Assembly: GCA_019683665.1 (NCBI GenBank)
Contig: JADGIB010000246.1
Location: forward strand, 1-5,470
Source of the DNA: Solirubrobacteraceae bacterium
GTDB lineage: Bacteria; Actinomycetota; Thermoleophilia; Solirubrobacterales; Solirubrobacteraceae
DNA length: 5,470 nt
Reading direction: 5' to 3'
The position numbers were made by a program, and so were the translations under genes. This document shows, piece by piece, positions 1-5,299 of this stretch; the stretch's first letter is position 1; each line of letters starts with the position of its first letter. The notes beneath the pieces are model-generated. The model did no database searches. It saw only the letters and a program-made list of their open reading frames with translations, and had not been told where the DNA came from.

Positions 1-229
1 CGACCGGACCGCGCCCGGCCGCCGGCGTCGGCTCGGGCGGGGGCGGGGCGGCGGCCTTTGGCTTCGCGGCGCGGGCGGCCGTCGCGGCCTTCCGCCTCGC
101 GGTCCCGCCGGCCGCGGCGGCCTTCGGCTTCGCCGCCTCGCCGGGGGTCGCGCGGCGCGCGCTGCGGCGGGCCGGACGCGTCTTCGGGAGGTGCGCCAGG
201 ACGTCGTCGGAGTCGTCGCCGCCAGCCAT
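1..229 (-). CDS. Basic Ala/Lys/Pro-rich protein, N-terminal part (partial, runs off left edge)
   Basis: Reading the minus strand from the ATG at 229-227 gives 76 codons without a stop up to the window edge. The protein starts MAGGDDSDDVLAHLPKTRPA, a short acidic head followed by a basic stretch (RRSARR, residues 21-26) and then a low-complexity Ala/Lys/Pro/Arg segment ending in PPPPEPTPA (62-70). The octamer-like unit AAKPKAAA occurs twice (about residues 32-39 and 54-61); the DNA copies (47-67 and 113-133) match at 19 of 21 positions. Such a segment is probably disordered and could tether a folded domain lying outside the window, or bind nucleic acid or membrane. I do not recognise the family and assign no function. 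The gene is divergent from rpoD. No Shine-Dalgarno sequence precedes the ATG. The plus-strand frame over the same DNA is an Arg/Ser-rich shadow; the acidic head and plausible composition favour the minus strand. Confidence 0.66.
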   Translation of the reverse strand, partial: MAGGDDSDDVLAHLPKTRPARRSARRATPGEAAKPKAAAAGGTARRKAATAARAAKPKAAAPPPPEPTPAAGRGPV

Positions 230-238
230 CGTCCGCAC

Positions 239-244
239 ATTCTC
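239..244 (-). promoter_or_regulatory. Possible -10 element of the leftward gene
   Basis: On the minus strand GAGAAT (4 of 6 matches to TATAAT) ends nine bases before the ATG at 229, so transcription would start at or a few bases before the start codon. This fits the absence of a Shine-Dalgarno sequence. No convincing -35 is visible 16-18 bp upstream, where the inverted repeat at 252-272 lies. Weak evidence. Confidence 0.2.
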
Positions 245-251
245 GCGCACG

Positions 252-272
252 GTCCGCGAACCGGTCGCGGAC
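252..272. repeat. Perfect 8-bp inverted repeat in the divergent intergenic region
   Basis: GTCCGCGA (252-259) and TCGCGGAC (265-272) are exact reverse complements around a 5-base centre, ACCGG. It lies between the leftward gene and rpoD, just upstream of the possible leftward -10 and about 17 bp before the possible rightward -10 at 289. It could be an operator for one or both genes, or a hairpin. There is no T run, so it is not an intrinsic terminator. GC-rich DNA yields such repeats by chance more often than balanced DNA, so function is inferred from position only. Confidence 0.45.
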
Positions 273-288
273 TGCCGATGAAGCGCAC

Positions 289-294
289 TAGGAT
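289..294 (+). promoter_or_regulatory. Possible -10 element (TAGGAT) for rpoD
   Basis: TAGGAT is a frequent actinobacterial -10 hexamer and matches TATAAT at 4 of 6 positions. The region 16-18 bp upstream (265-272) has no TTGACA-like hexamer and is instead the right arm of the inverted repeat. If used, it would give rpoD a leader of about 160 nt containing the hairpins at 385-410 and 424-444. A second hexamer of the form TAnnnT, TACTCT at 392-397, lies in the loop of the first hairpin and is an alternative. Confidence 0.28.
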
Positions 295-384
295 GGGTCC
301 CACGCCCGCCCGCCAGGCACCACGCTCGACCGGCATTCGCTAGGCCGGAGAAACATCGGGAGGAGGCGACCGACGACATAGAAC

Positions 385-410
385 GAGGCGGTACTCTCGG
401 GCTCCGCCTC
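385..410 (+). repeat. Inverted repeat / leader hairpin 1 upstream of rpoD
   Basis: GAGGCGG (385-391) pairs perfectly with CCGCCTC (404-410) across a 12-base loop. It falls in the presumed untranslated leader of rpoD, 54 bases before the start codon. It has no following T run, so an intrinsic terminator is unlikely. It may be an RNA structure, or an operator if the TACTCT in its loop acts as a -10. Confidence 0.4.
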
Positions 411-423
411 ATCGGGGACGACC

Positions 424-444
424 GCCGGACCCAGCCCGTCCGGC
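424..444 (+). repeat. Inverted repeat / leader hairpin 2 upstream of rpoD
   Basis: GCCGGAC (424-430) pairs perfectly with GTCCGGC (438-444) across the 7-base loop CCAGCCC. The hairpin ends 19 bases before the rpoD ATG, leaving a short purine-rich single-stranded stretch (GACGGAAACGGAAC) as the only ribosome-binding region. A structure so close to the start could affect translation initiation. Confidence 0.42.
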
Positions 445-463
445 ATGACGGAAACGGAACTTG

Positions 464-1564
464 ATGTCAGTCGCAGAGCTTCAGGAACTCGAAGAGATCA
501 AGGGTCTGCTGGCGAAGGGTCAGCAGGTGGGCGTCCTGACCCACTCCGAGATCGCGCAGGCGCTCGCCGAGCTCGACGTCGACGAGGCGGACGTCGAGGA
601 GCTCAACGCCTTCTTCGAGTCTCAGGAGATCGAGGTCGTCGAGGATCTCGACCCCGCGGCGGAGGCGGCCGCCGACGTCGAGCGCGCGCCCGACAAGCGC
701 GGGCGCCGCAAGAAGGCGGCGCTGGACCTGCGGCCGGACATGACGACCGACTCGCTGCAGCTCTTCCTGAAGGACATCGGGAAGGTGCGCCTGCTGACCG
801 CGCAGGAGGAGGTCGACCTCGCCAAGCGCATCGAGCGCGGCGACCTCGACGCGAAGCAGAAGATGGTCGAGTCCAACCTGCGCCTGGTCGTCTCGATCGC
901 GAAGAACTACCGCAACCAGGGGCTGCCGTTCCTCGACCTCATCCAGGAGGGGACGCTCGGCCTCGTCCGCGCCGCGGAGAAGTTCGACTACCGCAAGGGC
1001 TTCAAGTTCTCCACGTACGCGACCTGGTGGATCCGCCAGGCGATCGCGCGCGCCCTCGCCGACAAGGCGCGCACGATCCGCATCCCGGTCCACGTCGTCG
1101 AGAAGCTGAACAAGATCGGCCGCGCCGAGCGCAAGCTCGTCACCGAGCTGGGCCGCGAGCCCACGGCCGAGGAGATCGCCGAGGTCACCGGGATCGACCC
1201 CGAGGAGGTCGACTCGATCAAGCGCTCTGCGCAGGCGCCGGTCTCGCTTGAGAAGCCGGTCGGCGACGAGGAGGAGTCGGAGTTCGGCCAGTTCATCGCC
1301 GACGAGCGCGCCGAGTCCCCGTACGAGCGCGCGGCCGAGATCCTCACCAAGGAGGCGCTGCGCGAGGCGCTGGAGAACCTCTCCTACCGCGAGCGCCGCG
1401 TGCTCGAGCTGCGCTACGGCCTCGGCGGGGAGCACCCGCGCACGCTCGACGAGGTCGGGCGCACGTTCAACGTCACGCGCGAGCGCATCCGCCAGATCGA
1501 GAACCAGTCGCTGAAGAAGCTGCAGTCGCTGGCCGAGGCCCAGAAGCTGCGCGACGTCGCCTGA
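464..1564 (+). CDS. rpoD: Primary RNA polymerase sigma factor, RpoD/SigA type (sigma-70 group 1)
   Basis: This 366-residue protein directs RNA polymerase core to housekeeping promoters. All sigma-70 regions are present in order. Residues 4-60 resemble region 1.1, with the LTHSEIAQAL helix and EIEVVED end. An acidic and then basic linker (61-86) leads to region 1.2 (97-127, DSLQLFLKDIGKVRLLTAQE). Region 2 (about 133-205) carries MVESNLRLVVSIAKNY, GLPFLDLIQEGTLGL and the -10-reading FDYRKGFKFSTYATWWIRQA. Region 3 spans about 210-285, including IRIPVH and LGREPTAEEIA. Region 4 (about 300-357) holds RERRVLELRYGL and the -35-binding helix TFNVTRERIRQIE. Region 1.1 and the full region 1.2 indicate a group 1 factor. 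TTG at 461 directly precedes the chosen ATG and an in-frame TGA at 446 blocks any earlier start. The Shine-Dalgarno is weak (GGAA-type). A GNAT gene follows immediately. Confidence 0.97.
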   Translation: MSVAELQELEEIKGLLAKGQQVGVLTHSEIAQALAELDVDEADVEELNAFFESQEIEVVEDLDPAAEAAADVERAPDKRGRRKKAALDLRPDMTTDSLQLFLKDIGKVRLLTAQEEVDLAKRIERGDLDAKQKMVESNLRLVVSIAKNYRNQGLPFLDLIQEGTLGLVRAAEKFDYRKGFKFSTYATWWIRQAIARALADKARTIRIPVHVVEKLNKIGRAERKLVTELGREPTAEEIAEVTGIDPEEVDSIKRSAQAPVSLEKPVGDEEESEFGQFIADERAESPYERAAEILTKEALREALENLSYRERRVLELRYGLGGEHPRTLDEVGRTFNVTRERIRQIENQSLKKLQSLAEAQKLRDVA

Positions 1565-1568
1565 GGCC

Positions 1569-2078
1569 CTGCGCGCCGACCGCCCGATCGAGATCCGGCT
1601 GTCGCGCCCGGGGGACCTGGCGCGGGTCGTCGCGATCTACAACCAGACGATCGCCGGGCGGATGGCGACCGCCGACCTCGAGCCGGTCAGCGTCGAGCAG
1701 CGCCGCGCCTGGTTCCACGACCGCGACCCGTCGCGCCGGCCGATCTGGGTGGCCGAGCGCGACGGCGACGTCGTCGGCTGGCTGAGCGTCAACGACTTCT
1801 ACGGCCGCGCCGCGTACGCGCCGACGGCCGAGGTCGGCGTCTACGTCGACGAGCGCCATCGCCGCACCGGGGTCGCCGGCGCGCTGCTCGCCCACGCGAT
1901 CGCCGCCGCGCCCGGGCTCGGGCTCACGACGCTGCTGGCCTACGTCTTCGGCCACAACGCGCCGTCGATCGCGCTGTTCGAGCGCCACGGGTTCGCGCGC
2001 TGGGGGTTGCTGCCGGCGGTCGCGCGCCTCGACGACCGCGACGCCGACCTGGCGATCCTCGGCCGCCGCGTGCCCTGA
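1569..2078 (+). CDS. GNAT N-acetyltransferase, phosphinothricin/methionine-sulfoximine acetyltransferase type
   Basis: This protein probably transfers an acetyl group from acetyl-CoA to an amino-acid-like amine; the substrate is not determined by the sequence. In-frame coding similarity begins at IEIRLSRPGDLARVVAIYNQ (from 1587), the family's usual first strand and helix. It continues through SVEQRRAWF, IWVAERDGDVVGWLSV, the acetyl-CoA-binding motif A at 1848-1880 (VDERHRRTGVAGALL, with the RxxGxA signature) and the C-terminal NAPSIALFERHGF. The first ATG, at 1662, lies after the first strand and helix and would leave a truncated 138-aa fold. No ATG, GTG or TTG occurs in frame between the stop at 1512 and 1662. 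I extend to CTG at 1569 (169 aa, four bases after the rpoD stop); ATC at 1587 (163 aa, giving a family-like EIR start) is another option. Proximity suggests translation coupled to rpoD. The family call is firm, the start is not. Confidence 0.85.
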   Translation: MRADRPIEIRLSRPGDLARVVAIYNQTIAGRMATADLEPVSVEQRRAWFHDRDPSRRPIWVAERDGDVVGWLSVNDFYGRAAYAPTAEVGVYVDERHRRTGVAGALLAHAIAAAPGLGLTTLLAYVFGHNAPSIALFERHGFARWGLLPAVARLDDRDADLAILGRRVP

Positions 2079-2104
2079 CCGTCCCGGGCTTCAGCTTGTA
2101 AAGT
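2075..2104 (+). promoter_or_regulatory. Candidate promoter of the HxlR gene (leaderless)
   Basis: CTGACC (2075-2080) and TAAAGT (2099-2104) each match the sigma-70 consensus at 4 of 6 positions with an 18-bp spacer, inside one of the very few AT-rich patches of the window. The -10 ends nine bases before the ATG at 2114, so the transcript would begin at or just before the start codon. The only Shine-Dalgarno-like string, GGGG at 2108-2111, is too close to the ATG. The -35 overlaps the stop codon of the acetyltransferase gene. Confidence 0.5.
2095..2103. promoter_or_regulatory. Possible HxlR autoregulatory operator
   Basis: CTTGTAAAG is a short dyad (CTT, three bases, AAG) overlapping the candidate -10 of the regulator gene. 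HxlR-family proteins are dimeric winged-helix proteins that often bind AT-rich dyads near their own promoters. The arms are only three bases, so this rests on position and AT-richness. Confidence 0.25.
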
Positions 2105-2113
2105 ATTGGGGCG

Positions 2114-2488
2114 ATGGACGATTCCTGCCCCGTCTCGCGGACCGCCGCGGTGATCTCCGGCAAGTGGACGATCCTGCTGGTGCGCGACCTCGCGAAGGGG
2201 CACTGCCGCTTCTGCGAGCTGGAGCGCTCCCTCGCCGGGATCTCGCCGCGCACGCTCTCCCTGCGCCTGCGCGCGCTCGAGGAGGAGGGCATCGTCGAGC
2301 GCCACACGTACCCCGAGGTGCCGCCCCGCGTCGAGTACCAGCTCACGGCGAAGGGCCGCGACCTGCTGCCGATCATCGAGGACATGCGCCGCTACGGCAT
2401 CCAGTGGCTCGGCGGCGCCGACGACGAGGACGCCTGCCGCCCCGCCGGGGCCGACCGCGACGGCGCAGGCGCGCTCGTCTCCGCCTAG
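2114..2488 (+). CDS. HxlR-family winged-helix transcriptional regulator
   Basis: This 124-residue DNA-binding protein has the HxlR-family pattern throughout. It has the CPVSRTAAVISGKWTILLVR N-terminus (5-24), the recognition-helix segment CELERSLAGISPRTLSLRLR (34-53) and the wing with YPEVPPRVEYQLT (66-78). A dimerisation helix follows (LLPIIEDMRRYGIQWL, 84-99), then a hydrophilic tail. Cys5 is the conserved N-terminal cysteine that in redox- or electrophile-sensing relatives is the reactive residue. This copy also has Cys31 and Cys34 as a CxxC in front of the recognition helix, and Cys108 in the tail, so thiol sensing is possible. It has no divergent partner gene, the usual HxlR target. Likely targets are its own promoter and the 405-aa gene 48 nt downstream, but this is inference. 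The ATG is favoured by the family start and by the promoter placed for leaderless transcription. Confidence 0.93.
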   Translation: MDDSCPVSRTAAVISGKWTILLVRDLAKGHCRFCELERSLAGISPRTLSLRLRALEEEGIVERHTYPEVPPRVEYQLTAKGRDLLPIIEDMRRYGIQWLGGADDEDACRPAGADRDGAGALVSA

Positions 2489-2528
2489 CCCGCCGCCCGC
2501 GGGAGGAGTCGCGCGCCGCGCATCGAAC

Positions 2529-2533
2529 GGGAG
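2529..2533 (+). promoter_or_regulatory. Ribosome binding site of the 405-aa gene
   Basis: GGGAG lies three bases before GTG 2537. The spacing is short, but this GTG is the only standard start in frame between the in-frame TAG of the HxlR gene (2486) and the well-conserved-looking coding region. A stronger GGGAGGAG at 2501-2508 is too far upstream to serve it. Confidence 0.4.
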
Positions 2534-2536
2534 CGC

Positions 2537-3754
2537 GTGCGTTCCCACACCCTGCACGCCGCGCTGCGCCGCTACGTCGAGGAGGTCGCCTGGACGCTCG
2601 CCGCCGACACGGCCGAGGGCGCCGAGGTCCCGTTCGAGCTCGTCGAGGAGCGCGGCGCGCGCCGCACCGCGCTCTACTGCTACCGGCCGCTCGTCGACGA
2701 GTTCCTGCGCGAGCGCACCGACGCGCTCGCCCGCCTCGAGGGCTACGCGCCCGCGCTGCGCGCGCTGACCCAGCACGACGGGCTCGCCCGCTACCTGAAG
2801 GCGGCGGGGGAGCGGGTCCCGCGCGACCAGGGCAGCCGGGCCCGCGAGACGCTGTCGCTCTTCCTCGAGCGGGTCTTCGCCGACCAGACGACGTTCGAGT
2901 TCGACGCCGACCGCTTCGACCGCGCCTACCGCCATCTCGAGGAGCTGCTGTTCGCGGGGCGGACGCACGCCGCCGCGATCGTGCCGGTGCTCGGCCTCGA
3001 CATCGCCTCCGACGAGATCGTCATCAGCGAGGGCCTCACGCTCACGCGCGTGGAGGCCTTCCCCGGCGGCGCGCCGCCCGAGGCGCAGGCCGAGAGCGAC
3101 GTCGTCGCCGCCTTCCGCGCCGAGGTCGAGGACGGCGGGCCGGACCCGTTCGCCCAGGCCGGCCGCGCGTTCCGCCGCCTGATCGTCGCGCTGCGCCTCT
3201 ACGACGAGGGCGGGATCGCGCTCGGCCCGGTCGCCTGGACCCGCGTCGACGACGGCGTGTGGCGCGCGGCGACGCTCGGCACCGGCGGCCTGGCCCAGGG
3301 GCTGACGCTCGTCGAGCCCGAGGAGGAGGACGAGCTGCGCGCCTTCTGCAACCTCGTCGCCCGCCGCACCCCGCGCTCGGGCGAGCTGGCGTGGGCGCTG
3401 AACCGCTTCGGGATGGCCTGCGAGCGCTCGAACCCGGCCGACGCGCTCACCGACGTGCTGCTGGCGCTGCGCGCGCTGCTCGAGCCCGAGGGCCCGGCGT
3501 CGGGCCGCCTGGCGGGCCGGCTGGCCGCGCTGTGCGCCGTGCCGGAGGAGCGCGCGGCGCTGGCCGAGCGCGCGGCCCAGGCGGTGTCGCTGGAGCGGAC
3601 GATCATCGCCGGGACCGCCCCGCGCTCGCCCGAGGTCGACACGCTCATCGGCGAGATGCTCGGGCACCTGCGGGCGCTCCTGCGCGACATCCTCTGCGGG
3701 CACCTCGACGCCGACGTGCGGTCGCTCGCCGACCGGATCCTGATCGAGGTCTGA
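2537..3754 (+). CDS. Uncharacterised protein with C-terminal HEPN-like (Apea-type) domain
   Basis: This 405-residue soluble protein has no signal peptide or membrane segment. The N-terminal half is mixed helical (residues 1-140), followed by a strand-rich segment IVPVLGLDIASDEIVISEGLTLTRVEAF (148-175) of the type that precedes HEPN domains in Apea-like proteins. The C-terminal part resembles an Apea-type HEPN helical bundle. Helix 1 is about 285-317 (LNRFGMACERSNPADALTDVLLALRALLEPEG), then GRLAGRLAALC (323-333), then the segment that usually carries the RNase signature Arg-x4-6-His. Here it reads SLERTIIAG (351-359): Arg354 is kept but the position of the usual His is Ala358. If the fold is right, it is probably not an active HEPN RNase. 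The assignment comes from pattern memory and not from a profile search. GTG 2537 is the only start available. It lies 48 nt behind the HxlR gene and is probably co-transcribed with it. Biological role unknown. Confidence 0.85.
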   Translation: MRSHTLHAALRRYVEEVAWTLAADTAEGAEVPFELVEERGARRTALYCYRPLVDEFLRERTDALARLEGYAPALRALTQHDGLARYLKAAGERVPRDQGSRARETLSLFLERVFADQTTFEFDADRFDRAYRHLEELLFAGRTHAAAIVPVLGLDIASDEIVISEGLTLTRVEAFPGGAPPEAQAESDVVAAFRAEVEDGGPDPFAQAGRAFRRLIVALRLYDEGGIALGPVAWTRVDDGVWRAATLGTGGLAQGLTLVEPEEEDELRAFCNLVARRTPRSGELAWALNRFGMACERSNPADALTDVLLALRALLEPEGPASGRLAGRLAALCAVPEERAALAERAAQAVSLERTIIAGTAPRSPEVDTLIGEMLGHLRALLRDILCGHLDADVRSLADRILIEV

Positions 3755-3780
3755 CGGATTCCCGGTCTGACCCCGCGCGG

Positions 3781-3807
3781 TCAAGAAGCCGGCGCATCGG
3801 CCGACCA
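3781..3807 (+). promoter_or_regulatory. Sigma-28 (FliA/SigD)-like promoter before the PAS gene
   Basis: TCAAGAAG (3781-3788), an 11-base spacer and GCCGACCA (3800-3807) follow the layout of the flagellar sigma-28 consensus TAAAGTTT-N11-GCCGATAA. The spacing is exact and the GCCGA core intact; the -35 matches at TxAAG. Transcription would start about 6-8 bases downstream, at or next to the GTG at 3815, explaining why that gene has no Shine-Dalgarno. Flagellar genes of actinobacteria often show TCAAG-type -35 elements (from memory). The downstream gene encodes an aerotaxis-type sensor, which makes a motility sigma factor plausible. Confidence 0.5.
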
Positions 3808-3814
3808 TCGGGCC

Positions 3815-5293
3815 GTGCACACGATCGTCCCCGTCGACCGGGAGAGTCCGTTCTCGGTCGATGAGCTCTTCTTCTCGGCCACCGACCGCAAGGGCATCAT
3901 CCGCGCCAGCAACGAGGTGTTCGTCCGGGTCTCGAAGCACCCGCACGAGGAGCTCGACGGGGCGCCGCACAACATCATCCGCCACCCGGACATGCCGCGC
4001 GCCGTGTTCCGCGTCATGTGGACGGAGCTGCTCGCGGGCCGGCCGATCGCCGCCTACGTCAAGAACATGGCGGCCGACGGCTCGTACTACTGGGTGACGG
4101 CGTCGGTCGTCCCGGTGCCCGGCGGCTTCCTGTCGGTGCGCCTGAAGCCGACGACCGAGCACCGGGCCGCCGTCGAGCGCATCTACGCCGCGGTGCGCCG
4201 GCACGAGCTCGAGGTCGAGAACGGCGACCTGCGCCGCCGCAAGCAGTCGATCGAGGCGGGCGTCGAGAAGCTCCTGGAGCTGCTGGCCGAGGCCGGCTTC
4301 GAGACCTACGACGACTTCGCCAACCGGATCCTGCCCGCCGAGGTGGCCGGCCGCGAGGAGCAGCTCGGCTGCGGGGGCCGCGACCGGGTCGAGCCCCTGC
4401 CGCCGGGCGCCGACCTCCATCTCGTCGCCGTCTTCGAGGGCTGCGCCCGCGCCTACGAGTTCCTCGACGGGCTCGGCGCCAACCTCGAGCGCTACGCCGC
4501 GCTGAACCAGTCCCTCGAGAGCAAGGCCGACTTCGTCGTCGAGCTCGCCGAGGCGATCCGGCTGTTCTCGATGAACGCCCAGCTCGCGGCCTCGCGCCTG
4601 GGCGACGACGGCGCCGCGCTCGGCGCCGTCGCCCAGCTCATGCGCGCCCGCTCCGACACGACCGGGCCGATCATCGCCGAGCTGCGCGAGCAGATCCTCC
4701 GCGCCGTCGACGGCCTCGGCGGGATCGGCTTCCGCATCGCGGCGGCCAAGCTCCAGGCCGAGATGCTGCTCCAGTTCGCCTCCGAGCTCATGCACGGCGG
4801 CGTCGACGCGCACACGCGCAGCGAGCTGCAGATCCTCGCCGGCTCGCTCGACGACGAGATCGAGCGGCTGCTCGACACCGTGTCGCAGATCGACGAGCGC
4901 CTGCGGGGCGTCAGCGCGCGCGCCGGCGACCTCGAGCGGGAGCTGAGCCGGCTGCGGGCGCTCGAGGTCAACGGGCGCGTCGAGTCGGCGCGCACGGCGG
5001 ACTCGGCCAGCGTCCAGCAGCTCTTCGTCTCGATCGGCGAGCAGGTCGCCGCCGCCCAGGCCGAGCTGAGCGGCTTCGACGCCGTCCAGGCCGTCACGTC
5101 GCAGCGCGACGCGGTCGCCGAGACGCGGGTGCGCGGGGACGTCGGCGCGCTGCAGGCCCACGTGGCCGCCGCGCTCAAGGGCTCGACGGTCACCGCGGCC
5201 GCGCCCGCCGCGCCCGAGGCCGACGCCGCGCCCGACGGCCCCGAGGACGCCGCCGCGGGCCGCGAGGCCGCCGCGGACGCCGCCGCCGTCTGA
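3815..5293 (+). CDS. Soluble Aer-type PAS sensor with degenerate chemoreceptor-like C-terminus
   Basis: The 492-residue protein begins with a PAS domain (about 15-110) very like that of aerotaxis receptor Aer: DELFFSATDRKGIIRASNEVF, EELDGAPHNIIRHPDMPRAVF, YVKNMAADGSYYWV and FLSVRLKPT. Residues known to matter for FAD binding or signalling in Aer have counterparts here (Asn33, Arg56-His57-Pro58-Asp59, Trp93), so it probably binds FAD and senses redox state or oxygen. A charged helical region follows (115-165). Residues 230-300 contain IRLFSMNAQLAASRLGDDG, then AVAQLMRARS, resembling the tip-flanking helix of methyl-accepting chemotaxis proteins. A second similar stretch, LEVNGRVESARTADSA, is at 383-398. 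A coiled-coil-like part (345-382) separates them, and the tail (459-492) is Ala/Pro/Asp-rich and probably disordered. There is no transmembrane segment or HAMP domain, so it is cytoplasmic, unlike E. coli Aer. GTG 3815 is supported by the promoter position and by PAS starting at residue 15. Confidence 0.9.
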   Translation: MHTIVPVDRESPFSVDELFFSATDRKGIIRASNEVFVRVSKHPHEELDGAPHNIIRHPDMPRAVFRVMWTELLAGRPIAAYVKNMAADGSYYWVTASVVPVPGGFLSVRLKPTTEHRAAVERIYAAVRRHELEVENGDLRRRKQSIEAGVEKLLELLAEAGFETYDDFANRILPAEVAGREEQLGCGGRDRVEPLPPGADLHLVAVFEGCARAYEFLDGLGANLERYAALNQSLESKADFVVELAEAIRLFSMNAQLAASRLGDDGAALGAVAQLMRARSDTTGPIIAELREQILRAVDGLGGIGFRIAAAKLQAEMLLQFASELMHGGVDAHTRSELQILAGSLDDEIERLLDTVSQIDERLRGVSARAGDLERELSRLRALEVNGRVESARTADSASVQQLFVSIGEQVAAAQAELSGFDAVQAVTSQRDAVAETRVRGDVGALQAHVAAALKGSTVTAAAPAAPEADAAPDGPEDAAAGREAAADAAAV

Positions 5294-5299
5294 CCGCGC

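Noticed and set aside
58..291. Plus-strand 77-aa Arg/Ser-rich frame
   Set aside because: Antisense shadow of the minus-strand gene at 1-229, whose acidic head and Ala/Lys/Pro linker look like real protein.
445..1251. ATG at 445 opening a 268-codon frame overlapping rpoD
   Set aside because: Out of frame with the sigma factor and Arg/Gly-rich. The overlap with the start region of rpoD is noted, but nothing supports translation.
2489..2536. Terminator between HxlR and the 405-aa gene
   Set aside because: Only short GC palindromes such as CCCGCGGG (2496-2503) are present, without a stem-loop plus T run; read-through is more likely.
2537..3754. Abortive-infection (ApeA-like) defence gene
   Set aside because: The HEPN-like part lacks the catalytic His and the neighbours are housekeeping or sensory genes with no mobile or defence features.
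3764..3782. GGTC/GACC repeats (GGTCTGACC then GGTC) as a terminator after the 405-aa gene
   Set aside because: Stems are only four bases with no T run, and the last copy overlaps the -35 of the sigma-28-like promoter; I regard it as chance.
2164..3864. Plus-strand open frame of 566 codons across HxlR and the 405-aa gene
   Set aside because: Arg/Ala/Pro/Gly-rich shadow in another frame; it runs through two genes with family-like sequence.
1940..5161. Minus-strand open frame of 1073 codons
   Set aside because: It lies antisense to four recognisable plus-strand genes, crosses intergenic gaps, and its translation is low-complexity Arg/Ala/Leu/Val/Asp sequence typical of GC-rich shadow frames.
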